Shown piece by piece: positions 54,468-63,581 of a DNA stretch of 64,000 nucleotides. Position 1 is the first letter of the stretch; every line of letters starts with the position of its first letter. The translations under genes and the position numbers were made by a program. The notes under the pieces are model-generated. The model was not told where the DNA came from. It saw only the letters and a list, made by a program, of their open reading frames with translations, and ran no database searches. The stretch is from NCBI RefSeq assembly GCF_002742635.1, contig NZ_PEGF01000001.1, positions 2,170,001-2,234,000 on the forward strand. Direction: 5' to 3'. This DNA comes from Caulobacter sp. X (lineage in GTDB: Bacteria > Pseudomonadota > Alphaproteobacteria > Caulobacterales > Caulobacteraceae).

Positions 54468-54911
54468 ATGCTGATCCGCGCCGCCGCGCCGCGAGACCTG
54501 GACGCCTGGACCGCGCTCCGCGTCGCGCTCTGGCCGGATGATGATATCGCCGACCACCGCGAGGAGGTCGCCGAGGCGCTCGCCTCGGAGAAGGACATCA
54601 TCGCCTTTCTGGCGGAAGCGCCGGGCGGCCGGCTCGCGGGCTTCGTCGAGGCGGCCTTGCGCCACGACTATATCAACGGCTGCGAAACCTCGCCCGTCGC
54701 GTTCGTCGAGGGACTGTACGTGCGCCCCGAGTTCCGCAACGCCCAGGTCGGGCGCGCGCTGTGTGAAGCGGTCGCTGACTGGGCGCGTCGTCGCGGTTGC
54801 ACGGAGCTGGCGTCGGACGCCTTGGCGGACAACCTCGAAAGCCACGCCTTCCATCAAGCGATAGGCTTCGAGGAGACCGAACGGGTGGTCTATTTCCGCA
54901 AGGCGCTCTGA
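54468..54911 (+). CDS. GNAT acetyltransferase, aminoglycoside 6'-N-acetyltransferase-like
   Basis: 147 residues. MLIRAAAPRDLDAWTALRVA, LRHDYINGCETSPVAFVEGL, YVRPEFRNAQVGRAL and HQAIGFEETERVVYFRKAL match the chromosomal AAC(6')-I group over most of the length. In Caulobacter this may be a native metabolic acetyltransferase with side activity on aminoglycosides; resistance cannot be read from sequence. Three bases after the HWE kinase gene, so probably in its operon. Confidence 0.82.
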   Translation: MLIRAAAPRDLDAWTALRVALWPDDDIADHREEVAEALASEKDIIAFLAEAPGGRLAGFVEAALRHDYINGCETSPVAFVEGLYVRPEFRNAQVGRALCEAVADWARRRGCTELASDALADNLESHAFHQAIGFEETERVVYFRKAL

Positions 54912-54917
54912 AGCGTC

Positions 54918-56114
54918 CTAGATCACGCTCCGCGCCCGCAGATCCGCCAGGGCCTCGGCGTCCAGACCCGCCAGCTCGGCCAGGACGATGTCGGTGTGCT
55001 CGCCGAGCGTGGGGCCCGGCCAGCGCACGGTCCCAGGGGTTTCGGTCAGGCGAGGGAAGGCGTTCTGCATCTTCACTTCGCCGAACACCGGATGCGGCAC
55101 CGTGACGATGGACTCGCGGGCCTGGAACTGGGGGTCCTTCAGCATGTCCGGCGCGCGGTAGATCCGCCCCGTGGCGAGGCCCGCGGCTTCCAGCTTCGGC
55201 AACAGCTCTTCAATGTCCTGGTCCGCTGTCCATGCGGCGATGCGCGCGTCGAGCTCGGCCTGATGCGCGCCGCGCGCCGCATGATCGCGATAGCGGGGGT
55301 CATCGGCGAGATCGGGGCGGCCCATCAAATCGCAGAGCCGCTTGAACAGCGTGTCCTGATTGGCCCCGATTAGCACCAGCTCGCCCGACTTGGTCGGATA
55401 GACATTCGACGGCGCGATGCCCGGCAGCACGGCGCCCGAGCGCTCGCGGATATAGCCGGTGAGGTCGTATTCGGTGATCAGGTTCTCCATCACCGTCAGA
55501 ACGCTCTCGTAGATCGCCGCGTCGACCACCTGTCCCTTGCCGGTCCGCTGGCGAGCGTGCAGGGCCATCATCACGCCGAGCGCCGCATTGAGGCCGGAAA
55601 GGCTGTCGCCGATCGAAATGCCCGCTCGCGCCGGCGGCCGATCGGGCTCGCCGGTGATATGGCGCAGGCCGCCCATCGCCTCGCCGACCAGCGCATAGCC
55701 GGCGCGCCTCGAATAGGGGCCGGTCTGGCCGAAGCCGGAAACGCGCGCCATGACGAGGCCCGGATTGGTCTTCGCCAGGGCCTCATAGCCCATGCCCCAC
55801 TTCTCAAGCGTGCCGGGCCGGAAGTTCTCGACGACCACGTCCGCCTTGGCGATCAGCGTGCGCGCGATGTCGCGGCCTTCCTCGGTGCGAAGGTCGATGG
55901 TCACGGACTTCTTGTTGCGGCCGATCACCGGCCACCAGGGCGACAGGCCCTTGGGCTTGGAGCGCCCCCACTGACGCATCGGATCGCCGACCTTGGGGTC
56001 CTCGAGCTTGATCACCTCGGCGCCGAAGTCGCCCAACACCTGTCCGCAAAAGGGACCGGCGATCAGCGAGCCCATCTCGATCACGCGCAATCCGGCAAGC
56101 GGGCCTTCGGTCAT
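54918..56114 (-). CDS. Class III (CaiB/BaiF-family) CoA transferase
   Basis: About 398 residues. Motifs PLAGLRVIEMGSLIAGPFCG, VLGDFGAEVIKLEDPKVGDP, IGRNKKSVTIDLRTEEGRD, ADVVVENFRPGTLEKWGMGY, VSGFGQTGPYSRRAGYALVG and GQVVDAAIYESV define the family. The catalytic Asp is expected in VDAAIYES. It moves CoA between carboxylic acids such as carnitine or formate/oxalate; the substrate is unknown. ATG 56114 has GGGGA upstream. Convergent with the GNAT gene. Confidence 0.92.
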   Translation of the reverse strand: MTEGPLAGLRVIEMGSLIAGPFCGQVLGDFGAEVIKLEDPKVGDPMRQWGRSKPKGLSPWWPVIGRNKKSVTIDLRTEEGRDIARTLIAKADVVVENFRPGTLEKWGMGYEALAKTNPGLVMARVSGFGQTGPYSRRAGYALVGEAMGGLRHITGEPDRPPARAGISIGDSLSGLNAALGVMMALHARQRTGKGQVVDAAIYESVLTVMENLITEYDLTGYIRERSGAVLPGIAPSNVYPTKSGELVLIGANQDTLFKRLCDLMGRPDLADDPRYRDHAARGAHQAELDARIAAWTADQDIEELLPKLEAAGLATGRIYRAPDMLKDPQFQARESIVTVPHPVFGEVKMQNAFPRLTETPGTVRWPGPTLGEHTDIVLAELAGLDAEALADLRARSVI

Positions 56115-56136
56115 CAACATGTTCCCCAGCTCCACG

Positions 56137-56162
56137 GGAACCGATCACGGCCCCGTGATGTT
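56137..56162 (+). promoter_or_regulatory. Near-consensus SigT-type promoter before the DUF4142 gene
   Basis: GGAAC (56137-56141) and TGTT (56159-56162), spacer 17; one base off CGTT. The gene starts 79 bases downstream. Confidence 0.4.
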
Positions 56163-56240
56163 CTTTTGGCACGACGGCGAACCGCGGCGCCGAAGTTTGA
56201 TCCCTCTCTAACAAAAAAGAACCCAGGGAAAGACAAAGCC

Positions 56241-56873
56241 ATGACCCGTCACCTGATGATCGTCAGCGCCGCCGTGGCGGCGCTGAGCCTCGCCGCTTGC
56301 GGCCAGAAGTCCGACGAAACCAAGGGCGCCGCGACGCCGGCCGAGCAAGCCGCCACGCCGGACGCCAATCCCGCCGCAACGGTTCCCACGCCGTCGGACG
56401 AGACCAAGGCGGACGTCTTCGTCGCCAAGGCCGCCGCCAGCGACATGTTCGAGATCGAGGCCGCGAAGATCGCCGCCAAGCGCTCGACCAATGCGTCGGT
56501 CAAGAAATTCGCCGCCGACATGCAAAAGGCGCACACCAAGACGACCGATGAGCTGAAGGCCGCGATCGCCGCGTCGGGCGCGGCGCTCACCCCGCCGACC
56601 ATGCTGCCGCAAGACCTGCAGGACAAGCTGGACGACCTGAACAAGGCTGACGCCAAGGACTTCGACAAGAAGTACGCCGACAGCCAGGTCGACGCCCACC
56701 AGGCCGCCCTGAACCTGCTGCAGCGCTACGCCCAGGACGGCGACACGCCCGCCCTCAAGTCGTTCGCCGCAGCCACCGCCCCGAAGGTCCAGGAGCACCT
56801 GAACATGGCCGAAGGCCTGAAGAAGGGCTTCGACACCGGCGAGGACGTCGCCAAGGATAACGCCAAGCACTAA
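56241..56873 (+). CDS. DUF4142 secreted/lipoprotein
   Basis: 210 residues. A signal with a Cys at residue 20 (VAALSLAACGQ) suggests a lipoprotein; then a disordered Ala/Pro/Thr linker, then a ferritin-like DUF4142 helical bundle (DVFVAKAAASDMFEIEAAKI, AAKRSTNASVKKFAADMQKA, VDAHQAALNLLQRYAQDGDT). The family is periplasmic and of unknown function. A strong terminator follows. Confidence 0.88.
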   Translation: MTRHLMIVSAAVAALSLAACGQKSDETKGAATPAEQAATPDANPAATVPTPSDETKADVFVAKAAASDMFEIEAAKIAAKRSTNASVKKFAADMQKAHTKTTDELKAAIAASGAALTPPTMLPQDLQDKLDDLNKADAKDFDKKYADSQVDAHQAALNLLQRYAQDGDTPALKSFAAATAPKVQEHLNMAEGLKKGFDTGEDVAKDNAKH

Positions 56874-56897
56874 GGCTTGCGTCGCTTTGCGAGAACG

Positions 56898-56928
56898 AGC
56901 CCGCCGTCATCGAGACGGCGGGCTTTTT
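56898..56928 (+). terminator. Rho-independent terminator of the DUF4142 gene
   Basis: Perfect stem AGCCCGCCGTC / GACGGCGGGCT, loop of five, T-run; 25 bases after the stop, facing the convergent ABC-M1 gene. Confidence 0.92.
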
Positions 56929-56932
56929 CGCG

Positions 56933-59900
56933 TCAGTTGCCGACCGCGACCGTGTTGTCGTCGCTGTTGCGGTCGATCACCGTATTGTACGGATCGATCC
57001 CCGCGAATTTCGGCTTCTTGGCCACCGTGAAGGTGAAGGTCTGCACGCCCGAACGGATCGGACGACGCTCGTAAAGCAACACGTCCTTGGCGTTGAAGCC
57101 TTTGTCGCCAGGCTTGGCGGTAAAGACACCGACGTCCATGGTCTCGTTCAGGGCGGCGGAGGTCTCCTTGCCCTTGCCGTCGGCGTACTTCTTCTGGGCG
57201 TCCACCGTGACCGTGACGTCGAACTTCCCATCAGGCCGCGCCTTCACCGAAGCGGTCTTGGCCTTCAGGTCGTACAGCGTGATCTTCTCGAACAGGTCGG
57301 TGATCAGGGCCTGCTTGTCCGCCGGCGCCTCGGCGCGGAGGAAGGTCAGGAAGTCGGTCGTGATCGGATAGGGCGCGCCCTTGAAGGCGTACTGGGCGAT
57401 CAGCTTGCGGAGCGCCCGGTTGACGACCTCCTCGCCGACCTCGTTCTGCAGGCGGTACATGACCAGCGAACCCTTGCGATAATAGACGTAGGGCTGGCCT
57501 TCGACCTTGGCCAAGGGCTGCTCGTCGATCACGTCGCCGCCGCGGGCCCGCAGATAGCTGTCCAGCTCGAACTTCAGGAACTTGCGGATCTGGTCCTCGC
57601 CATAGGCGTGCTTCATGACCATCAGGGCGGAATACTGAGCGAAGGTCTCGCTCAGCATGGCGCCGCCCTGCTGGTCCGCGCCGATCACCTGGTGGGCCCA
57701 CCATTGGTGGCCGATCTCGTGCGCCCCGACATAGGTGACCATGTCGATCTTGGACGGATCACGATAGTCGGAGATGAAGAACAGCCCTTCCGACCACGGG
57801 ATGGTGTTGGCGAAGGACTGCGCGAACTGGGCGTAGTCCGGGAACTCCTGGAAGCGCAGCTGGCGGAACTGGTAGGGGCTGAAATTGGCCTGGAAGTAGT
57901 CCAGCGACCGCTTCATGCCGGTCTTCATCCGCTCGATGTTCCAGGGATGCTGGGCGTCGTAATAGACCGCCAGCTCGACGCCCTTGTAGGTCTCGCGCGA
58001 GACCTGATAGCGCGCCGACTGGATCGACACGAACGGCATGATCGGGGCCTCGGTCACGAAGCGCGCGATGCGGCGACCATTCTTGACCGTATCCGAGACC
58101 TTGTAGCCCGGCGCGATCGGCGTCTGATCGGCCTCGGTCGAAACGGTGATGTCGGAGCTGATGAAGTCGGCGTCCTTGCGCAGGCCATTGAACTGGCGGG
58201 ATGCGACATCGCCCAGCTTGGCCATGCGAAGTTCGGGCGGCAGGCCGTACTTCCGGCGTTTGGCGCGATCCTGCAGGAGGCCTTCGCGCGACATGCCCAG
58301 CAGCGGCGCGATCTCCAGGTTGTTCACGAACGAGCCGTTGTCGACGATCCGGCGCTCCTGGTCGCTGTTGGGGAAGCCGCGCTGGGCGCGCAGGGTGATG
58401 AAGCTCATCTTGCGGCGTTCGCCCGGGCGCATCGGCGTGTCGAAGGCGAAGATGCGGTAATTGAAGGCCTCGAAGGTCTTCTTGGGCCGCGCCCCCTCGA
58501 TCGACAGGCCCTTGACCTGCAGGTCGCGATCGAAGCGGACGTGGATTTCCTTCAGCGGCGCGCCCGTCTTGTTCTCCAGGACATAAGAGCCTTTGGTCTC
58601 GATGCTGGGCGCGTGCGGACGCAGGTCGACGTCAAGCGTCATCGCCACGATCTTGGGCTGAGGCGTGTTCTCGAACGGCAGCAGGGTCTTTTCGTAATCG
58701 GCCTGCCACTTCTCGTTGTCGATCTTGGTCCGGTAGGGGTTCCAGACGTTGGTGTTCAGGTAGATGTAGCCGCCGGCGGCCGCGAAGACGGCCAGCGAGA
58801 GGGTCATCAGGATCCCCGCTCCGCCGTTCAGGCGCTCGGGGAGGCGGCGCAGGCGCGGCAGAAGCCGGCTCTCGGTCCCACGGCGCCACAGAGCATGCGC
58901 CAGCACCAGCAAGACCAGCGCGAAGGCGCTCCAGTAGACCCGCAGCCACCAGGCGCCGATCCAGAACTTGCCCTGGCCGTTCATGTCGGAGAACGGCGTC
59001 GATGTGACCGAGCCGTAGTTGTAGAGCTTGTGCTCGAAGCCCAGGTTCACGAAGGTGATGGTGGTGATCAGATAGATCACCATCAGCCCCCAGCCGATGA
59101 ACTTGTGCGGGCTCACCGCCTGCAGGAAGACGGCCAGCGCCGCCAGCAGGATCCAGTCCACCGACTGCGGCAGCAGGTACCAGAGCAGGTACTTCTCGAA
59201 CTCGAAATTGAAGTAGCCGTGCAGGGCTTGGCTCAGCACCGCCGCCAGCACGCTGATCAGCAGGGTCGAGATCAGCACTAGGCTGATCGCCAGCGTTTTG
59301 GGAACGACGAACGCCCAGTCGGGAACGGGGGTGGCGTCGATGATCTCGTGGGTCTTGCGCTCGCGTTCGCGCCAGACCAACTCGCCCGAGTAGTAGATGG
59401 CGATGATAATCGGGATCAGGCTGAACGAGCCCAGCAGAGGCTCGATAAGAACGCGCGTGACGGGATAGATGACGCCGCCATAGGTCCCTGCCTCGGTCGC
59501 GAACCACAGCGAACCCATGGCGTTGGCGAGGCCCAGAAACAGCAGCACGAAATAGGCCGGGCTCTTGAATACCTGGCCCATGTCCAGCCGCGTGCGAACC
59601 ACCAGCTGCGCCCAGGCGGTCTGGCGATCGAAGCGGGGCGTGGGCAGAGGTCCGGCCAGGGCGGATGGAGGCGCCTCATCAGCCGCCCCTTTCGTCGCCT
59701 TGATCTTACGCTGACCCGAGAGGTCAGCGGACTGGAACCGGAAGAGGCCGTAGGCCAGCGTCAGGAACCCGACCGCCAAGGCGCTCACGAAAATGCGGTT
59801 GAACAGCAACGCGCCCGTGAGCGGCGGCACAAGGGTGTTGCGTTCGCTGGCGGTCCAGTAGCGCGTCGCCTGGCCAAACGCCGAAGCGCCCAGCGGCTCC

Positions 59901-60520
59901 CAATAGGCCGCGATCTTGGCGTATTCCGGCCGACGCAGAGCGATGCCCGCGACGATCCAGAGCACGATGAAGGCGATGACGCCGACATAGGTCCACATCA
60001 TCGACCGCGTGACCGTGGCCAGGGCGAAGAATAGCGCCGAAGTCAGCAGGATCGTCGGCAAGGCCAGGACGAAATAGGAGAAGAGGTAGGCGTGGAGATC
60101 GTTCGGGCCCAGCCGTTCCGGATCGATCCAAGGCATGAACGAGCCCAGCCAGATGGCGAAGGGCACGACCAGGAACGAGATCGCCGCGGCCAGAACGGCG
60201 CCGGTGAAGCGGCCATACAAGTAGTCGAACTTGCGCACGCGGGTGGACCGCAGGATCGGTCCAAAGCCGGTCTCGTCGTCGCGGACCACCACATTGGCCA
60301 CGAAGGCCGTGGTCACGAACATGTAGAAGATCGACAGGATGATATGCGTCTGGGCGATGGCGAACGGGGCGTTCTTGTGGATGTTGCCGCCGCCGCCGAT
60401 GCGGATCTGGTCGATCGTCGCCGCCCCGAAGGTCAGCAGGAAGAAGATGGTCGCGACCACCCAGAAGACAGGCGACTTCAGCTGGTAGCGGAGCTCGAAG
60501 CCCGCGATCTTGCGAAACAT
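56933..60520 (-). CDS. ABC transporter permease fused to M1-family aminopeptidase
   Basis: 1195 residues. The first about 570 residues hold two ABC-2-type membrane blocks (each about six helices, first MFRKIAGFELRYQLKSPVFW, second around 320-570 with YYSGELVWRERERKTHEIID). After two further helices, a soluble M1-like domain follows with HEIGHQWWAH at about residue 934 and a downstream Glu in MLSETFAQYS, the gluzincin HExxH-18-E zinc site. The GAMEN-type substrate motif is not clear. Probably couples transport to peptide cleavage in the periplasm. ATG 60520; 13 bases after the ATPase gene. Confidence 0.88.
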   Translation of the reverse strand: MFRKIAGFELRYQLKSPVFWVVATIFFLLTFGAATIDQIRIGGGGNIHKNAPFAIAQTHIILSIFYMFVTTAFVANVVVRDDETGFGPILRSTRVRKFDYLYGRFTGAVLAAAISFLVVPFAIWLGSFMPWIDPERLGPNDLHAYLFSYFVLALPTILLTSALFFALATVTRSMMWTYVGVIAFIVLWIVAGIALRRPEYAKIAAYWEPLGASAFGQATRYWTASERNTLVPPLTGALLFNRIFVSALAVGFLTLAYGLFRFQSADLSGQRKIKATKGAADEAPPSALAGPLPTPRFDRQTAWAQLVVRTRLDMGQVFKSPAYFVLLFLGLANAMGSLWFATEAGTYGGVIYPVTRVLIEPLLGSFSLIPIIIAIYYSGELVWRERERKTHEIIDATPVPDWAFVVPKTLAISLVLISTLLISVLAAVLSQALHGYFNFEFEKYLLWYLLPQSVDWILLAALAVFLQAVSPHKFIGWGLMVIYLITTITFVNLGFEHKLYNYGSVTSTPFSDMNGQGKFWIGAWWLRVYWSAFALVLLVLAHALWRRGTESRLLPRLRRLPERLNGGAGILMTLSLAVFAAAGGYIYLNTNVWNPYRTKIDNEKWQADYEKTLLPFENTPQPKIVAMTLDVDLRPHAPSIETKGSYVLENKTGAPLKEIHVRFDRDLQVKGLSIEGARPKKTFEAFNYRIFAFDTPMRPGERRKMSFITLRAQRGFPNSDQERRIVDNGSFVNNLEIAPLLGMSREGLLQDRAKRRKYGLPPELRMAKLGDVASRQFNGLRKDADFISSDITVSTEADQTPIAPGYKVSDTVKNGRRIARFVTEAPIMPFVSIQSARYQVSRETYKGVELAVYYDAQHPWNIERMKTGMKRSLDYFQANFSPYQFRQLRFQEFPDYAQFAQSFANTIPWSEGLFFISDYRDPSKIDMVTYVGAHEIGHQWWAHQVIGADQQGGAMLSETFAQYSALMVMKHAYGEDQIRKFLKFELDSYLRARGGDVIDEQPLAKVEGQPYVYYRKGSLVMYRLQNEVGEEVVNRALRKLIAQYAFKGAPYPITTDFLTFLRAEAPADKQALITDLFEKITLYDLKAKTASVKARPDGKFDVTVTVDAQKKYADGKGKETSAALNETMDVGVFTAKPGDKGFNAKDVLLYERRPIRSGVQTFTFTVAKKPKFAGIDPYNTVIDRNSDDNTVAVGN

Positions 60521-60533
60521 TGGCCGCCCTCCG

Positions 60534-61412
60534 TCAGGCCGCGCGCCGCGTGGTCGAGAGGGTGGAGAAATAGACATCCTCCAGCCCGCCCTCGACCGGC
60601 GTGAAGCCGTCGCCCGGATTGTCGTCGGACTCGATATGGATGATGGTGCGTCCCGCCAGGAGACGGGTCGAGATGACCTTGTAGCGAGCCTTGGCCGCCT
60701 CGAGCTCGCTCTTTTCGATGGTCTTCTTCCAGATGCGGCCCTGCAGCTTGGCGACCAGGTCCGCCGGCGCGCCCTCGCTGACGATGCGGCCATCGCAGAT
60801 GATCGCCATGGCCGGGCAGAGGTCGGAAACGTCCTCGACAATGTGGGTGGAAAGGATCACCACCACGTTCTCGCCGATCTCGGCCAGCAGGTTCAGGAAG
60901 CGATTGCGCTCTTCGGGGTCGAGGCCAGCAGTGGGCTCGTCGACGATGATCAGGCGCGGATCGCCGATCAGGGCCTGGGCGATACCGAACCGCTGGCGCA
61001 TGCCGCCCGAGAAGCCGGCGATCGCCTTCTTGCGCACATTCCAGAGGTTCACCTGATTGAGCAGGTGCTCGACCGTCTCCTTGCGGTCCTTGGCGTTGGC
61101 GATCCCCTTCAGAACGGCCATGTGGTCCAGCATGTCGTAGGCCGACACCCGCGGATAGACGCCGAAGTCCTGCGGCAGATAGCCCAGCGTGCGGCGCAGC
61201 AGTTCCGGGGTCTTCAGGACGTCGATGTCGCCGAAACGGATGTGGCCGGAGGTCGGCGCCTGCAGGGTGGCGATCGTGCGCATCAAGGTCGACTTGCCCG
61301 CGCCGTTCGGCCCCAGAAGGCCATACATCCCGCGCGGGATCGTCAGATTGACCTCGTCCAAGGCTTTGACGCCGTTGCCATAGACGTGGGTCAGGTTCTC
61401 GATGATCAGCAT
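60534..61412 (-). CDS. ABC transporter ATP-binding protein
   Basis: 292 residues. Walker A LLGPNGAGKSTLMRTIATLQ, Q-loop LGYLPQDFGVY, signature FSGGMRQRFGIAQAL, Walker B LIIVDEPTAGLDPEER, H-loop STHIVED. The C-terminal region (about 200-290) is a small extra domain. It energises the ABC-2 type permease-peptidase fusion encoded next; together they form a complete exporter-like unit. The ATG 61412 is typical for the class. Confidence 0.95.
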   Translation of the reverse strand: MLIIENLTHVYGNGVKALDEVNLTIPRGMYGLLGPNGAGKSTLMRTIATLQAPTSGHIRFGDIDVLKTPELLRRTLGYLPQDFGVYPRVSAYDMLDHMAVLKGIANAKDRKETVEHLLNQVNLWNVRKKAIAGFSGGMRQRFGIAQALIGDPRLIIVDEPTAGLDPEERNRFLNLLAEIGENVVVILSTHIVEDVSDLCPAMAIICDGRIVSEGAPADLVAKLQGRIWKKTIEKSELEAAKARYKVISTRLLAGRTIIHIESDDNPGDGFTPVEGGLEDVYFSTLSTTRRAA

Positions 61413-61610
61413 GAACGTTCCGTCGCCCCCGAATGCCGCCCAAATATCCCCACACCGTCATGACTCGGCGGCGCGGATAGGGGCAAGTGAAAGAACGTTT
61501 AGGCGAGACCTTCAACCCAGGGATTCTGGAAAGCTCTCACTTTCGAGCTGGCGCCTCCGAACGTGCGACGAGGGTTTTTGCGGGGGCGGTTTGGGTCTAC
61601 AGGAAGCGCC

Positions 61611-62291
61611 ATGACGACTTACGCCTTTCCCCCGCACGCCCTTCCGACGGTCCCGGTGGAGGGATCGGACGCGGTATTTCCCGTTCGCCGGATCCTTTGC
61701 GTCGGCCGAAACTACGCCGCGCATCGGCGCGAGATGGGTGGCGACGAGCGCGATCCGCCGTTCTTCTTCGCCAAGCCCGCGGACGCGATCGCGCCGCTGC
61801 GCGCTGAAATCCCCTATCCGCCCGCGACCAGCGACCTGCACCATGAGATCGAACTGGTGGTGGCGCTGAAGGCCGGCGGATCAGACCTGACGCCGGGACA
61901 GGCGCTGGACTGCGTCTTCGGCTACGCCGTGGGCGTGGACCTGACGCGGCGCGACCTGCAAGGCGCGGCCAAGGCCAAGGGCCAGCCTTGGGAAGCCGGC
62001 AAGGCCTTCGACGCCAGCGCGCCGATCAGCGCCATCCGCGTCATGGGCGAGCCATTGCCCGAAGCCGCCGTCACGCTGTCCGTCAACGGCGGCGAACGCC
62101 AGCGCGGCCAGATCGGCGATATGATCTGGAGTGTCGCCGAAGTCATCGCCAAGGCCTCTTCGCTCTGGACCCTGGCGGCTGGCGATCTGATCTTCACCGG
62201 CACGCCAGAAGGCGTCGCCGCCATCACGCGCGGCGATAGGGTGGTCGGCGAGATCGACGGCGTCGGCCGGCTGGAATTCATCCTCGTCTGA
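61611..62291 (+). CDS. Fumarylacetoacetate hydrolase family protein (fumarylpyruvate hydrolase-like)
   Basis: 226 residues, the short FAH form. VRRILCVGRNYAAHRREMG, FAKPADAI, HHEIELVVALKAGG, GYAVGVDLTRRDLQGAAKAK, PWEAGKAFDASAPI and LIFTGTPEGVAAITRGD. The short form with RRDLQxxAKxKGxPW is typical of fumarylpyruvate hydrolases of the gentisate pathway. AGGAAG precedes the ATG. Seven bases before the maleylpyruvate isomerase-like gene, which supports this pathway. Confidence 0.9.
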   Translation: MTTYAFPPHALPTVPVEGSDAVFPVRRILCVGRNYAAHRREMGGDERDPPFFFAKPADAIAPLRAEIPYPPATSDLHHEIELVVALKAGGSDLTPGQALDCVFGYAVGVDLTRRDLQGAAKAKGQPWEAGKAFDASAPISAIRVMGEPLPEAAVTLSVNGGERQRGQIGDMIWSVAEVIAKASSLWTLAAGDLIFTGTPEGVAAITRGDRVVGEIDGVGRLEFILV

Positions 62292-62298
62292 GGTCCCC

Positions 62299-62931
62299 AT
62301 GAAGCTCGTCCTGCACAGCGCCAAGCGCGCCAGCGCGCCCTATCGGGTTCGGATCGGCCTGAATCTCAAGGGCCTGGATTTCGAGCTGCGGCCGGTCGAT
62401 CTGGTGACGAACGCGCACCAGACTGACGCCTACCGCACGCTCAACGCCCAAGCCCTGGTGCCCACGCTGGAGGTCGACGGGCGACCGCTGACCCAGAGCC
62501 TGGCGATTCTGGAATGGCTGGACGAAGCGTTTCCGGAGCCCCGCTTGCTGCCGACCAATCCTTTCGACCGGGCTGCAGTGCGCGCCATGGCCGAGATCAT
62601 CGCTTGCGACATCCATCCGCTGAACAACCTGCGCATCCTGCGGGCTTTGACGGCCCTGGAGATCGACGAGGCTCAGCGCAACGCATGGGTCACGCGATGG
62701 ATCTCGGATGGCTTTTCCGCGTTGGAGCCGATGGTCGCCCGTCATGGCGGCGCTTTCGCCTTCGGCGACACGCCGGGTCTCGTGGATTGTCTTCTGGTTC
62801 CGCAAGTGTTCAACGCCGGCCGCTTCAACGTCGACCTCTCGCCCTTCCCAGCGATCCAAGCCGCCGCCGCCCGCGCGGCGCGGCACCCGGCCATCGCGGC
62901 CGCACACCCCGACCACCATCCGGAGCGCTAG
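62299..62931 (+). CDS. maiA: Maleylacetoacetate/maleylpyruvate isomerase (zeta-class GST)
   Basis: 210 residues. MKLVLHSAKRASAPYRVRIG with the Ser position of zeta GSTs, then LVPTLEVDGRPLTQSLAILE, WLDEAFPEPRLLP and FAFGDTPGLVDCLLVPQVFN. It isomerises maleyl- to fumaryl-acetoacetate or pyruvate using glutathione, feeding the hydrolase encoded just upstream. The usual SSCS catalytic motif reads SAKRAS, so one Ser/Cys is altered. The stop is directly followed by the carbonic anhydrase ATG. Confidence 0.9.
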   Translation: MKLVLHSAKRASAPYRVRIGLNLKGLDFELRPVDLVTNAHQTDAYRTLNAQALVPTLEVDGRPLTQSLAILEWLDEAFPEPRLLPTNPFDRAAVRAMAEIIACDIHPLNNLRILRALTALEIDEAQRNAWVTRWISDGFSALEPMVARHGGAFAFGDTPGLVDCLLVPQVFNAGRFNVDLSPFPAIQAAAARAARHPAIAAAHPDHHPER

Positions 62932-63564
62932 ATGCTTGAGGATCTGAAAGCCAAGAACGCCGCTTGGTCGAAGAGCAAGACCCAGGTCGATCCCGACTTT
63001 TTCAAGCGCCTCGAAGGCCAGCAAAGCCCGGAATACCTGTGGATCGGTTGCAGCGACAGCCGCGTGCCGGCCAACGAGATCGTCGGCCTGGACCCCGGCG
63101 AGCTGTTCGTCCACCGCAATGTCGCCAACCTGGCTCCGCCGCAGGACGCCAACTATCTGAGCGTGCTGCAGTTCGCGGTCGACGTGCTGAAGGTCAAGCA
63201 CATCATGGTCGTCGGCCACTACGGCTGCGGCGGCGTGGCGGCGGCGATCGATGGTCAGCGCCGCGGCCTCGTCGACCATTGGCTGCATCCGATCCGCGAA
63301 GTCTGCGCCGAGCACAAGCACGAGCTGGCGCAGATCCCGGACAAGCGCGCCATGCTGGATCGTTTGACCGAACTGAACGTCGCCCGCCAGGTCCGCAACG
63401 TCGCCGCCGACGTCTTCGTGCAGGACGCTTGGGCGCGCGGCCAGCAGCTGGCCGTGCACGGCTGGGTCTATTCGCTGCACGACGGCTTGGTCACCGACCT
63501 CGACATCGGCATCGCCAGCCTGGCCGACTATGAGCGCGTCGTCGCCGAGTCGATGGCCGGCTGA
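62932..63564 (+). CDS. can: Beta-class carbonic anhydrase
   Basis: 210 residues. Zinc ligands and active-site pair: WIGCSDSRVPANEIVGLDPG (Cys, Asp, Arg), HIMVVGHYGCGG (His, Cys). Interconverts CO2 and bicarbonate in the cytosol. Directly follows maiA without a gap. Convergent with a second beta-type gene 17 bases away. Confidence 0.96.
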   Translation: MLEDLKAKNAAWSKSKTQVDPDFFKRLEGQQSPEYLWIGCSDSRVPANEIVGLDPGELFVHRNVANLAPPQDANYLSVLQFAVDVLKVKHIMVVGHYGCGGVAAAIDGQRRGLVDHWLHPIREVCAEHKHELAQIPDKRAMLDRLTELNVARQVRNVAADVFVQDAWARGQQLAVHGWVYSLHDGLVTDLDIGIASLADYERVVAESMAG

Positions 63565-63581
63565 ACGCGGGGCCTTCGACG

